27,485 nt of DNA from contig LT649416.1 in assembly GCA_900128395.1 (NCBI GenBank), positions 1 through 27,485 of the forward strand. Direction: 5' to 3'. The first letter of the stretch is position 1. Every line of letters starts with the position of its first letter. Of this stretch, positions 1-8,807 are shown one piece after another. This DNA is from Stramenopiles sp. TOSAG23-2 (taxonomy: Eukaryota > Sar). A program made the position numbers and the translations under genes. Under the pieces are notes generated by a model, which searched no databases, was not told the origin of the DNA, and saw only the letters and a list, made by a program, of their open reading frames with translations.

Positions 1-53
1 TCATATATTAAAATATATAAATTTCTTTTACTCCCGTTCATTAACATCTCAAA
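1..53 (+). repeat. 53-bp inverted repeat, left copy (exact reverse complement of 3056-3108)
   Basis: Bases 1-53 are the perfect reverse complement of 3056-3108. The match stops at base 54 and may continue beyond the left edge of the window. The copy abuts the EGF-like gene with no spacer and replaces whatever its true 5' end was. An exact inverted copy 3 kb away at the very end of a sequence is typical of a chimeric fold-back junction from whole-genome amplification or assembly. A real mobile or palindromic element is the alternative. Confidence 0.9.
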
Positions 54-1193
54 ATACTACCTTGTTGAAACAAGCATGTAAAAACCAATGTTCCGGCCAT
101 GGTACATGCGATCTTTCCAACATGATCAAGAAAGGCAACATGTGCTTCAAATGTAACTGTGTTAAAAACTGGTATGGCGAGGATTGCAGTCAAATGAAAC
201 CACCAAGTGATGATATTAATGAAAAATGCAACATGGCTAACCATGATTGTGGTTCCGGCGGCAAAGTAGATGAAAAAAGCTGTAAATGTATCTGTGGAAA
301 ATGTAGAACTGGTAAATTCTGTACAACTGTTAAGAAAACAGCAGAATGTGCTGAGTTCAAAGAAGATGATTTCAAGAACGTAAATAAAAAAGTTATTAAT
401 AAAGGGGGTGATGATGATTTAAAACCTCCTGATGCAAACAAGGCAGCAACGTTAGATGCACCTGCAAAAGATTCTGCTGCAAATATACAAATTCCAGCAA
501 AATATAAAAAAGATCTTGAAAACAAATTAGGAGACTTAGTAGCGGAAGGTAAAAACTTTGATGAAAAAGCAAAAGGTTGACCAAGATGAGAAAAAAGTGA
601 AAGCTGATTTCGAATCGATTCAATCCGGTGCTATGATTGAAATGGCTAGTAAAAAAGAATGCGAGAAAGGATGTGAGGAAAATGGTGTCTGTCTGAAAAA
701 TGGTGTATGTGACTGTAATCCTGGATTCAAAGGCAAAGCATGTAGTAAAAAAATCCCTTGCCCAAATGGATGTAGTGGACGTGGTAAATGCCACAGGGCA
801 CAATGCTTTTGCCACCCAGGTTTCTCAGGCAAAGATTGCACAAAAGTGGACAGTAGTTTTAGTCCACAAGCAACAATAGCACAAGCAACAAATACAGTAG
901 CAGCATCATTAAAAGCAGCAGCAGCAGCACCACCAGCAACAACCCATGTTGAGAAAAAATCAGATGCATGGCATACAAGTGGCGTTATCATACTTGGAAG
1001 CGCCATGTTCACCATCGGTGTTGTTGCAGGATTATTTAGTAAATTTATCAGTGATAAAAGAAAACGTAGCGAGGCGAAGAAAATATTGGAGGAAACAAAC
1101 CATGGCGATTTTGAAGACGATTCAATGCGTAACGTATTGTATTCATCCTTGGCAAGCCCACCAATGCCTATGCCTCCAACGGTTGGATTGTAA
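54..1193 (+). CDS. EGF-like repeat single-pass membrane protein, 5' partial, one internal frame break
   Basis: This is the C-terminal part of a cell-surface protein. The frame is open back to the window edge with no ATG, so the real start is missing. The first segment (about 54-548) has one EGF-like unit with the CSGHGTC pattern, then a Cys-rich stretch ending GKCRTGKFC and a charged Lys/Asp/Ala-rich linker. A second segment in the next frame (about 560-1193) has two tandem EGF units (GVCDCNPGFKGKAC and CFCHPGFSGKDC), an Ala-rich low-complexity linker, one TM helix (SGVIILGSAMFTIGVVAGLF) with a basic stop-transfer, and a short Pro/Met-rich cytoplasmic tail. The two halves form one coherent type I membrane protein if a +1 shift is made near 549-585, by a short intron or an extra A in an A-run. 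EGF repeats suggest adhesion or ligand binding, but the specific role is unknown. Confidence 0.8.
549..585 (+). other. Candidate 37-nt intron (or +1 frame break) in the EGF-like gene
   Basis: A GT(AAAA)...CCAAG segment of 37 nt whose removal joins the two halves of the EGF-like gene in frame, reading ...LVAED-EKKVKADF... . It includes the in-frame TGA at 578-580. The alternative is one surplus A in the A5 or A4 run at 564-574, which restores the frame equally well. RNA evidence is needed to choose. Confidence 0.35.
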
Positions 1194-1675
1194 TTACTGT
1201 TAAACACATTTTAAAAGAGTCGAAAATATAAAAAATTATTTATAAAAAATCCCAATAATACTAAAAATAGAAATACTGAAATTTTTTAATAATTTTTTAT
1301 AAAATGTATATACCCGTGTTCCTAAAATGCCTTGTTTGTATTTTTATACGCGCGCGATGCATGTACGTATATTATATATACACTCTCCCACTGTGTATCA
1401 ATCGTTCTCTAGATGTACATGTGTAATATTTTAAAATACGCTTCCTGTCTTTTGCTTCTTGTTGTTTTTTGCATGCTTGTGGTGGTTGCCTATATGCTGG
1501 TTTTTTGTTGTTGCGCATAATGCATAATAACAATGATGGTTAATAATTGAAATAATACAAAGTATATATATTAATATGATATTAATAAAAATAGACAAAT
1601 AGAAAAATTATTAATAATAAATCATTTATATATATTTATGTAATATGAAACAAAAAACCAAATACAGAGTAAAAC
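1194..1675. other. Intergenic, 482 bp, no gene seen
   Basis: Very AT-rich spacer between two head-to-tail + strand genes. It holds T/A runs, a CG-containing patch around 1350-1370 (CGCGCGATGCATGTACG), a TGCATAATA word near 1518-1530 and AT-repeat tracts just before the next ATG. It must contain the 3' end of the EGF-like gene and the promoter of the 1676 gene. No clear TATA box or RNA gene could be assigned. Confidence 0.6.
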
Positions 1676-2770
1676 ATGGCGACACCATTTACGGAAACAG
1701 AAATAAATTCAGCAATTGAATCATTAATTGCTTTGGAACCTACTTTTAGCGAGAATGCTGAACAATATACAGCTCTATTAAAACAATATGCACATTTATC
1801 ACATAAACAATGGAATGTAACAGAGAATTGTTCAAATGAATTAGCAAAATTAATTGGAGATGTAGACGCTACATTATTTCAAACGCTCTTTAAAAGAGTG
1901 CTGAGCGGTGGTAATTGGGCTGGTGCAATGGAGGCAAAAATAAATAGAAACAAGAACGATAAGAATAAGAAACCATGGGTAGTATTAGTAACAGGGCTTA
2001 ATGGTATTCGTAAGACCACTTCAATTTATCAAAAATTTTTCAAAAAATTATTATCAGAAGCAATTGTCACTCCAACAACAACAACAACGACGATAGTAAA
2101 TATTGATGATTTACCTGACGGAAACAATTCATTTTTCAGGCAATTAGATTACATGTTAGCAACATTAGCAAATAACGAATTTAAAGGATTATACACTGAT
2201 TTTTCGGATAAGCCCGTTGCAGACTATAGTAAACAGAAAGCAAGTATATTTAAAAGATATAGAATGTTAGCTGAAATGCTTGGCATATACTTGATGAAAA
2301 CTTGTAAAAAACATGGGATGAATGTAATGGTAGAAACTAGTGGACGTGATGTAGCAATGTTTAAATATATTGAGCATATCTTTCCAGAGAACGATTTATA
2401 TAATAAACTAGTTTTACATTTTACGATCAATGATTTGAAACATGCAGAAACAAGTGTTGATAGTAGAATGTTAAAAGAGATGTCTAATGGAAAAGCTGCA
2501 CTTTCTTCTAATACTACCGATCGAAATAAAATTATTGAAGCCAATGCCGGTGGACCATATGGATCGGAAGTATTACATGATGTACAAGCTGCTTCTGATA
2601 AAGTATGGGAATCTATTTTAGATAATAGCGCAGGTGTTGGTGATGGTTGGCACAAGGCTAGTTTCCTTGTCAATGGGAATGAGGATCCAAATAAATGGAC
2701 AATATGCGCATGCAATAATGAGAAAATAAACGAGGAAAAACAAGTCTACGGATTTGAACCTTTATCTTGA
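1676..2770 (+). CDS. P-loop NTPase/kinase-like protein of unknown function
   Basis: A complete 364-residue ORF with a strong ATG context (AAAAC-ATG-GC), ending in TGA. A Walker-A-like loop, GLNGIRKTT (residues 107-115, Lys113 and Thr114), follows a hydrophobic strand (WVVLVT). It departs from the GxxGxGK[ST] consensus by having Arg before the Lys. Downstream are a NNSFFRQLDYM block, a probable VETSGRD strand-turn (Walker-B-like position), LVLHFTIND, and a NAGGPYGSEVL block. This order resembles small P-loop kinases of the AAA_33/zeta-like fold, and I recall similar proteins in algae and stramenopiles, but the substrate is unknown. No signal peptide or TM helix is visible, so it is probably soluble and cytosolic. 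An ACA/ACG-rich stretch gives a Thr run near residue 138. Family assignment is tentative; coding status is firm. Confidence 0.85.
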   Translation: MATPFTETEINSAIESLIALEPTFSENAEQYTALLKQYAHLSHKQWNVTENCSNELAKLIGDVDATLFQTLFKRVLSGGNWAGAMEAKINRNKNDKNKKPWVVLVTGLNGIRKTTSIYQKFFKKLLSEAIVTPTTTTTTIVNIDDLPDGNNSFFRQLDYMLATLANNEFKGLYTDFSDKPVADYSKQKASIFKRYRMLAEMLGIYLMKTCKKHGMNVMVETSGRDVAMFKYIEHIFPENDLYNKLVLHFTINDLKHAETSVDSRMLKEMSNGKAALSSNTTDRNKIIEANAGGPYGSEVLHDVQAASDKVWESILDNSAGVGDGWHKASFLVNGNEDPNKWTICACNNEKINEEKQVYGFEPLS

Positions 2771-2920
2771 TAATGCCTTATATGTATAGCTATGATATAT
2801 ATTATAATGTAGGTACTAAAAAAATTACGAAGCGTACGAAGTATGGCATAGCGGGCCATTAATTAAATTCTTGTTTTTTTAAATACCTTTGGTATATATA
2901 TTTAATATTTTAAAATATTT

Positions 2921-2934
2921 ATATATATATATAT
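2921..2934. repeat. (AT)n microsatellite
   Basis: Seven AT units in the 3' flank of the P-loop gene. Typical low-complexity sequence of AT-rich spacers. Confidence 0.85.
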
Positions 2935-3055
2935 GATTTACAAACTTTATGAAGGAGTAGCTTCTTCACCTTAACTGTAAATCACAGACAGAGGAAGAAT
3001 CTTTTGAATACTATCATTTAAATAATTTACTAAACTTTATATAAATCATTTTTGA

Positions 3056-3108
3056 TTTGAGATGTTAATGAACGGGAGTAAAAGAAATTTATATATTTTA
3101 ATATATGA
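3056..3108 (-). repeat. 53-bp inverted repeat, right copy
   Basis: Exact reverse complement of bases 1-53, lying in the convergent spacer between the P-loop gene and the CAAX protease. Similarity stops sharply at 3055/3056. This copy sits inside continuous intergenic sequence, so it is probably the original and the window-start copy the displaced one. Confidence 0.9.
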
Positions 3109-3205
3109 GTAAGAGAACATTTTATATGATGTAAATATAATATACACGAATAACACACACCGAAAATGTATCCATAAAAAGATATGAAAGATATATCATG
3201 TATAC

Positions 3206-3219
3206 GTACGAGCTCGTAC
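3206..3219. repeat. 14-bp perfect palindrome in a CG-rich patch
   Basis: GTACGAGCTCGTAC is self-complementary. It sits in a 60-bp patch (3200-3260) much richer in CG steps than its surroundings and containing further TACG/CGTA words. It lies about 165 bp past the stop of the CAAX protease gene. It could be a 3'-end or termination element or a protein-binding site; function unknown. Confidence 0.6.
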
Positions 3220-3381
3220 AGTACGAAGTTCGCCCGGCCTGACGTATACGACTCGTATGCATATATTTTAATAGTAAACATGGCACACTTTCTCTCTTTC
3301 TCTCCCTCTCTCAACACACTTTTGTACTCTCTTCAAACCATCACATGTATAATCACATACATTTTTTTATCTGTGTGCAAA

Positions 3382-4743
3382 TTATTTCTTTTTCTTCTGT
3401 TCCATTTTCAATTTTTCTTTATATTCATCAGCAGCTGCTAAACGTTCTAACAAAGTGGGGTGACTGTGATGATACATTGAATGCAACCAATCTGGGTTAA
3501 AATCTGATTTATTTGCTTTACTGATCAATTTCAAACTACTATTAATATCATACCCAAGATATACAGCATAACGATCTGCGCTAAATTCTAATTGGCGTAC
3601 GAAAAAGTTTTGAATTACACTCCAGGTAGGCATTATAGCCATAGAATAAACGGCTAAAAAACAATGTAATTTTAAAAATGTTGTTGCATAATTTTCATTT
3701 GTTAAATCGTCTGTAAAACCAAAGCTGGTTACAACACTTGGTACATTTTGCATGAAGCCAAATGAAAAAAACATTAAAAAGAAATTGATCATACTCATTC
3801 CTAATAACATCCAATTATGATTCATAATACTATGTCCAATTTCATGCCCAACAACTGCTTTAATTCTCTCAACATCATCATTTAAATCTTTTACTAATGT
3901 ATCATAAATTACAATACGTTTGGAGCAAAAAAAGCCAGCAACATATGCATTTGAGTGCGAGCTTTGTTTACTACCATCAACCATAAAAGCATTCTTACAA
4001 TCAAGACCAGTTTGTCCAATCAATTCATCAATGCCAGTTTTTAATTCACCATCTTCCAATGGTGTAAATTTATTAAAAAGTGGTGCAAATACTATTGGAT
4101 ATAGTGTATTCATTACAAGTGCAAATATGGTAATAAATACCCATAGATAAAACCAAGCATTTGGCCCTGCCCACATAATAATATATAACATACCAACATT
4201 TAGTAATCCACCAATTACTTGATTCATAAGAAATCCCTTTACAGTATCTCCAGCAAAACTGCCAATGGTATGTTTATTAAATCCAAATTTTTCCTCAATA
4301 TGGAATGTAATTAAAAGTGCTACTGGTAAACCTACAAGTTGTTCAATAACGGAGGAATAAAGTGAAAATGCCAACACTTGTGCTAATGTATTCCCTGGCA
4401 TAAGTTCCGAACTTTTTTCCCAAATAGTTGGCCAATACATGATAACTACTAAACTAGTAATTGTGGAATATGTATCCGTCAGAAAACCATATCCATTTTT
4501 ATACATATTGTAATCATATGATTTTTGATATTCATCCTTGGTCACAATACCTTTCAACTCTGGTATATATCCCTTTTTCAATGCAAAACGTTTTCGTAAG
4601 CGTAAATACGATTCTATTACAAAGAAAAAACCTACGGTGTAAATCAAATTCATTCGAAAATCAATATCATTCACATATTTTGAGTTAAACAACTCTTCAA
4701 TAGTTTCTAACATTTGGGTCAGTTGAGTGGCCATTATTATCAT
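3382..4743 (-). CDS. STE24: CAAX prenyl protease, STE24/ZMPSTE24 family (M48 metallopeptidase)
   Basis: A zinc endopeptidase of the ER/nuclear-envelope membrane that, in this family, removes the -aaX tripeptide from farnesylated CAAX proteins. The 453-residue length fits the family. The zinc motif HEIGH is at residues 300-304, and the third ligand Glu lies in LEFSADRYAV (about residue 386). Family blocks SNAYVAGFFCSKRIVIYDTL and the C-terminal HHSHPTLLERLAA are present, with several TM helices through the N-terminal half and around the active site. The protein ends KMEQKKKK, a dilysine-type ER retrieval signal (KKxx). Two ATGs are possible: 4743, or 4734 four codons in (ATA-ATG-GCC), which has at least as good a context. 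It is intronless and convergent with the P-loop gene. Identification is firm. Confidence 0.96.
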   Translation of the reverse strand: MIIMATQLTQMLETIEELFNSKYVNDIDFRMNLIYTVGFFFVIESYLRLRKRFALKKGYIPELKGIVTKDEYQKSYDYNMYKNGYGFLTDTYSTITSLVVIMYWPTIWEKSSELMPGNTLAQVLAFSLYSSVIEQLVGLPVALLITFHIEEKFGFNKHTIGSFAGDTVKGFLMNQVIGGLLNVGMLYIIMWAGPNAWFYLWVFITIFALVMNTLYPIVFAPLFNKFTPLEDGELKTGIDELIGQTGLDCKNAFMVDGSKQSSHSNAYVAGFFCSKRIVIYDTLVKDLNDDVERIKAVVGHEIGHSIMNHNWMLLGMSMINFFLMFFSFGFMQNVPSVVTSFGFTDDLTNENYATTFLKLHCFLAVYSMAIMPTWSVIQNFFVRQLEFSADRYAVYLGYDINSSLKLISKANKSDFNPDWLHSMYHHSHPTLLERLAAADEYKEKLKMEQKKKK

Positions 4744-5333
4744 TAAATATATATATTACGTCAATATAATTTAATATATATAAATATATATATATATACT
4801 TGCTTTAATTTAGTATAGAGTAAAGAGAAGAATGTACAATATTAACAGATACTGTAATCAATATATTTGTATTTAGATTGTTAAAACTATAAGAAGAAGA
4901 AAGATCCTTATAAGGATCTTATATTATATTATACCAGGTATATATTGGATCTTCTATGCACCTATAATAGCCAACCTATATTTAGTTTGTTTGTTTGATA
5001 TGAGGGCACATGTGGGGTTTGTAAAAATTTGTTTAAATAATAATATACTAAGAAGTATAATTACCTATGAAGTTAATAAAAATGTTTTTTTTTACACTTC
5101 TCAATGTGCCAATAAATATTTGATGATGTCACACATGTGTTGAAATAATATATAAAACACATTTTGATTCATATTAATATTTTTCAAATAATCTCTCTCT
5201 TCTCTAATTCATTTGTTTCTGTCTATATATATACTATACGTATATATATATACACACACATTGTAAAATAACATAAACGAAAATCATTTTTTTAATATTT
5301 TTTTCTAAAAATAAATTTCACGAATAATAAAAT
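4744..5333. other. Intergenic, 590 bp: upstream region of the CAAX protease
   Basis: The spacer lies between the start of the CAAX protease gene and the stop of the next minus-strand gene. It holds AT repeats next to the start codon, a perfect 20-bp palindrome at 4901-4920, a second small palindrome (TATACC-A-GGTATA, 4930-4942) and the word TATGCACCTATAATA at 4955-4969, which recurs with one mismatch at 9337-9351. CT-rich and AT/AC repeats occur near 5190-5265. No gene was seen. Confidence 0.6.
4901..4920. promoter_or_regulatory. 20-bp perfect palindrome upstream of the CAAX protease
   Basis: AAGATCCTTATAAGGATCTT reads identically on both strands with no loop and no mismatch. It is 158 bp upstream of the protease start. 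A second 13-bp palindrome follows 9 bp later. Size, symmetry and position suit a binding site for a dimeric regulator, but no known factor matches. A hairpin in the 5' UTR is the alternative. Confidence 0.4.
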
Positions 5334-8300
5334 CTAATAATGTTGAACATCCAGATTCTGACCAACGATCGATCCAATATTAGCAAATGCTTCATCGATT
5401 TCGGAACTGCTAGATATTTCAATGATTTCACCAATGCATTTATCCGCATTAGAGTTTGCAACATGTCGCATATCATCTAATGCCTGCTTTTCCGTAACAC
5501 CAACGGATAAAATAACGATATTGATTCTTAGTCGTTTGATTAAATTGCCGACTTGAGCAGGAGTAAATTTCTTTGACTTATTGTCTTCCCCATCACTAAC
5601 ACATACAATCCATGAATCTACTTTTTTATTGTTGATGGAACCTTCCTTCAACATTTCAATCGCAGCACCTAATCCATCCCACAATGCAGTGGCACGGCTT
5701 GGTTTTGATAAGTTGGCAATGATATCATATAATTTATCCTTATCACCTGTTAATTCGCACATTGTAGTTACACTTGAATTAAATCTAATAACAGCAGCTT
5801 TATCCATCCCTTGATACATATGGTCTCTAACTACACTAGTAATACCCTCACGTGCTCTGCGTATTTTACCACCCGACATACTGCCACTATAATCAACGAC
5901 GAATATGACATCTTTTGGATTTCCACCTCCAGTGGCTCCTTTATTTTTTGCTAATTCTTCTGCATAAGATTGGCAAAATTTCACAGACAATCGTTCAAAA
6001 TTTCGATTGACAACGGCTTCCATTCTAATAAAGATTTGTGCAATAGTATATTTTTTAGTTCGCTGACTGCATGATAATGCTTCTTTGAACAAACTTAATG
6101 CTTGCATATCATGCCGTTTTTGTGGATCATTTGCCATCATAGTTGCAGCATCAATCAAACCGTTTTGAAATGCTTGAAATAATTCTTCTTCTTCTTGATA
6201 CTGAGACTTAGAACGTTTAAGCTGGTCTCTAGTCATTCCTTGAAGTCTTTCTGCTGTTAATTCAGCATGTTCAAACATTGCAACACGGTTACGCAATATA
6301 TTTAATTGCCCCATAACTTTTTTTTCAGCAAGTTGATATTGACCCAAACCAAATAAAACTTCGCCATATAAACCAACTCTAGCACTGTACCCAAGTAAGT
6401 TATTCGTATTTGTATCTAACATCAATGCTTGCTCGAGCATAATTTTAGCTTGATTGTATTTATTTAACTGCGCTGTGTCGACAAGTAATTGCGAATAATG
6501 ATGTAAACGGGCTGCTAATTTATCAGCCATGTCATTACCAATTAAACGTTTTGGAATTCTTACGTCTTGATCTTCATCAATTCTTGCCGAATCATCTGAA
6601 CTTTGCTGTTGCATGACGGGATCCATCATGATTGGAGCTACGGCCATTGGCTGCCCTTTCCCACTTTGCTGCCCACCACCTCTAGTTTGCAATTCAATCC
6701 CACCTGGATTGATAGGAACAACGAATTCCTCATCATCTTTCCCATTATTATTCAATAAGGAATTCCATATCTCGTTTCCATTGTCAATTGAAAGTTTATA
6801 AAAATTTTCCGCATCTGCGTATGCTCGCATATTCTGTTTCTCACTTTGCAACCATATTTTGTGGGAAATGACACCTAAATTGAACGTAGCAATTCCTTCC
6901 CCTCTTACATTGGACAAAGATTTAAACATATTTCTAGCTTCATCGTATATCATAAATGCCGATTTCAAATCGTTTTTCGCAGCACTCTCAGAACCAAACC
7001 GTAATGCCATTAACATATGCTCAAAACTTTCTTTCATCATGGACACTTCTTTACAACCTTCATCCTCTGGTTTAATTAAATCATTCACATGAAGTTCAAA
7101 TCTACCAACCTCACCACGATTTTTTTTCCCTCCACGCCTTTTATTCGGTTGACGAGCATCCGCCTCGTCTCTTGCAATATCCCTAATAATCAAATCGATA
7201 ACACGAGTTAAAGATTGTACTGGTAACACAACAAAATGCGCAACTTCAACTTGCATCCAAATAAAAATAAGCGAAGAGACAACAACCATAGCGATAAATA
7301 TGCCAACTTGAGTTTCTACTATAGAGGCTATCAACTTTTCAACTTGCGTAGCTGGTAATCGTATATCGGTATCCGGGACTACAAATGCTAATGTGTATTT
7401 TGGTGTTTTCACCGGTGCATATGCAATATGCCATACATTATCACTTTTATTATATGTACCTAATGAAGGTACTGTTAATGGATCAATCAATCTTTTATAT
7501 ATGTCATTTACAAATGCCGTAGCTTCAAAATCATTAGCACTTTTAAATTCCCATCGGATTAATTGAGTATTACCACTATCAATATCAGCAGCGGCTAATC
7601 CAGGATAAACAACTAATTTCCCAGCATCTTCTATATTTGGTTTACCATATTCTTCATATTTATAACCTTGATCTGCTGTTACTAAATATGCATATCCATG
7701 TTGCAATACTTTTGCCGATAAGACAATTTGAGCCAAACGTGCAATAGAAACATCATACCCAACAACAGCTAAAAGTTTGTTGTTATTATCATAAATCGGT
7801 GTCGATACGGTAATAACCAATTCATCTGTCGTCGCATCAACGTATGGTGGTGTTACCATCGTTTTCCCAGCTTGCTCACATTGCCAATACCATGGACGAT
7901 GCCTTGGATCATAGCCACTGCGTGTTATGCCATCCCTTGCTGATTTTCGATCTTTAGTTACTCGACCTGCGGAATGTCCATATGGAAATGTACGAAAGAC
8001 GCCATGCCCATGTGTTCCAATATACATAAATTCAATTGCTTCATTGGACAGAAAAGTTTGTTGAAACAATTCACTTATATACGAAGTTAATTTAATCTCT
8101 TCAAGAAGGGCACTGTCTAAATTCTTAACATCGCGAAATTCATATGCTGGATCTGGTACGCATGGAGTGCCTTTACCCCCTTCACAGTTACCTGTAGCAC
8201 CTCCTTGGGATGGACCCATTTTCCCCGTTGCTCGTGGATGCGGCCAATAGATACCAGTCGTTTTTAACGAGATAGTTAATTTTTCAGCACTTGTAACTTG

Positions 8301-8807
8301 CCCAGCACCTTCCACGACACGGCCAGCAGTTAATGGAATTTCTGGATCAAACCAACAATTTTTTAATACATTTTGGTTCTGTATTTGGGAACATACATTC
8401 GAATTGGGAGGGGGGCTTTGTTCAATTAGCTTCATATCATATTGCAATTTATTAACTTCAGTAAGTGACACAGGTAATGTAAATTGGTATCCACCTTCCG
8501 GCATAACATTATTTGTTGCTGAAAATTTTTTATTCAATATTTTTGTGGCAAAGTCTTGTGCCATATTTGCCTCATCAAACATTTGTCCCATAATCTCTTC
8601 AGCAAATCCAGCTTGTGCAATAGCAAGACGTTGCAATGACTCCGTTTCTTCCTTCTCTAATGATTTCACAACTGGTACCATCCATTTCGTAGCATTTAAT
8701 TCAATTAAACTAACACTGACAGCTATAATAATGATAATTCCAGTTAACAAGGGGACACCCGTAGCCACACGTAGAATAGTTTTTAACGAGTTGTTCTGTA
8801 AACACAT
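5334..8807 (-). CDS. Cache-TM-linker-VWA membrane sensor protein
   Basis: A 1,157-residue intronless protein. An N-terminal signal anchor (TGIIIIIAVSVSLIEL, about residues 22-38) is followed by a large double-Cache-like ectodomain (about 45-490) with a helical N-part, the signature YDPRHRPWYW near residue 298, LLAVVGYDVSI, and paired Cys residues. A second TM (VGIFIAMVVVSSLIFIWM, about 497-515) leads into a HAMP-like helix and a basic segment (NKRRGGKKNR). A helical, TPR-like region (about 590-930) follows, broken by a Gln/Gly-rich linker. The C-terminal VWA domain (about 965-1140) has a complete MIDAS: DYSGS, the Thr in RATALWDG, and the Asp in VSDGED. Two TMs put the Cache outside and the VWA in the cytoplasm, unlike animal alpha2delta proteins where both are outside. 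It is probably a ligand sensor that signals through a metal-dependent VWA; the ligand is unknown. It is divergent from the 9677 gene. Confidence 0.9.
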   Translation of the reverse strand: MCLQNNSLKTILRVATGVPLLTGIIIIIAVSVSLIELNATKWMVPVVKSLEKEETESLQRLAIAQAGFAEEIMGQMFDEANMAQDFATKILNKKFSATNNVMPEGGYQFTLPVSLTEVNKLQYDMKLIEQSPPPNSNVCSQIQNQNVLKNCWFDPEIPLTAGRVVEGAGQVTSAEKLTISLKTTGIYWPHPRATGKMGPSQGGATGNCEGGKGTPCVPDPAYEFRDVKNLDSALLEEIKLTSYISELFQQTFLSNEAIEFMYIGTHGHGVFRTFPYGHSAGRVTKDRKSARDGITRSGYDPRHRPWYWQCEQAGKTMVTPPYVDATTDELVITVSTPIYDNNNKLLAVVGYDVSIARLAQIVLSAKVLQHGYAYLVTADQGYKYEEYGKPNIEDAGKLVVYPGLAAADIDSGNTQLIRWEFKSANDFEATAFVNDIYKRLIDPLTVPSLGTYNKSDNVWHIAYAPVKTPKYTLAFVVPDTDIRLPATQVEKLIASIVETQVGIFIAMVVVSSLIFIWMQVEVAHFVVLPVQSLTRVIDLIIRDIARDEADARQPNKRRGGKKNRGEVGRFELHVNDLIKPEDEGCKEVSMMKESFEHMLMALRFGSESAAKNDLKSAFMIYDEARNMFKSLSNVRGEGIATFNLGVISHKIWLQSEKQNMRAYADAENFYKLSIDNGNEIWNSLLNNNGKDDEEFVVPINPGGIELQTRGGGQQSGKGQPMAVAPIMMDPVMQQQSSDDSARIDEDQDVRIPKRLIGNDMADKLAARLHHYSQLLVDTAQLNKYNQAKIMLEQALMLDTNTNNLLGYSARVGLYGEVLFGLGQYQLAEKKVMGQLNILRNRVAMFEHAELTAERLQGMTRDQLKRSKSQYQEEEELFQAFQNGLIDAATMMANDPQKRHDMQALSLFKEALSCSQRTKKYTIAQIFIRMEAVVNRNFERLSVKFCQSYAEELAKNKGATGGGNPKDVIFVVDYSGSMSGGKIRRAREGITSVVRDHMYQGMDKAAVIRFNSSVTTMCELTGDKDKLYDIIANLSKPSRATALWDGLGAAIEMLKEGSINNKKVDSWIVCVSDGEDNKSKKFTPAQVGNLIKRLRINIVILSVGVTEKQALDDMRHVANSNADKCIGEIIEISSSSEIDEAFANIGSIVGQNLDVQHY

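Larger units (their letters stand above)
2771..3381. other. Convergent 3'-3' intergenic, 611 bp, no gene seen
   Basis: The spacer lies between the stops of two convergent genes. It contains TACGAAG repeated near 2825-2841, an (AT)n run at 2921-2934, the right copy of the 53-bp inverted repeat at 3056-3108, a CG-rich palindromic patch at 3200-3260 and a CT-rich tract near 3288-3312. Open frames here are short and shaped by the repeats. 3'-end signals for both genes must lie here, but none was recognised with certainty. Confidence 0.6.

Noticed and set aside
3030-3317. 95-codon minus-strand ORF in the convergent spacer
   Set aside because: It runs across the inverted repeat and low-complexity sequence and shows no domain. 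Part of it equals the open frame at the window start only because of the 53-bp repeat.
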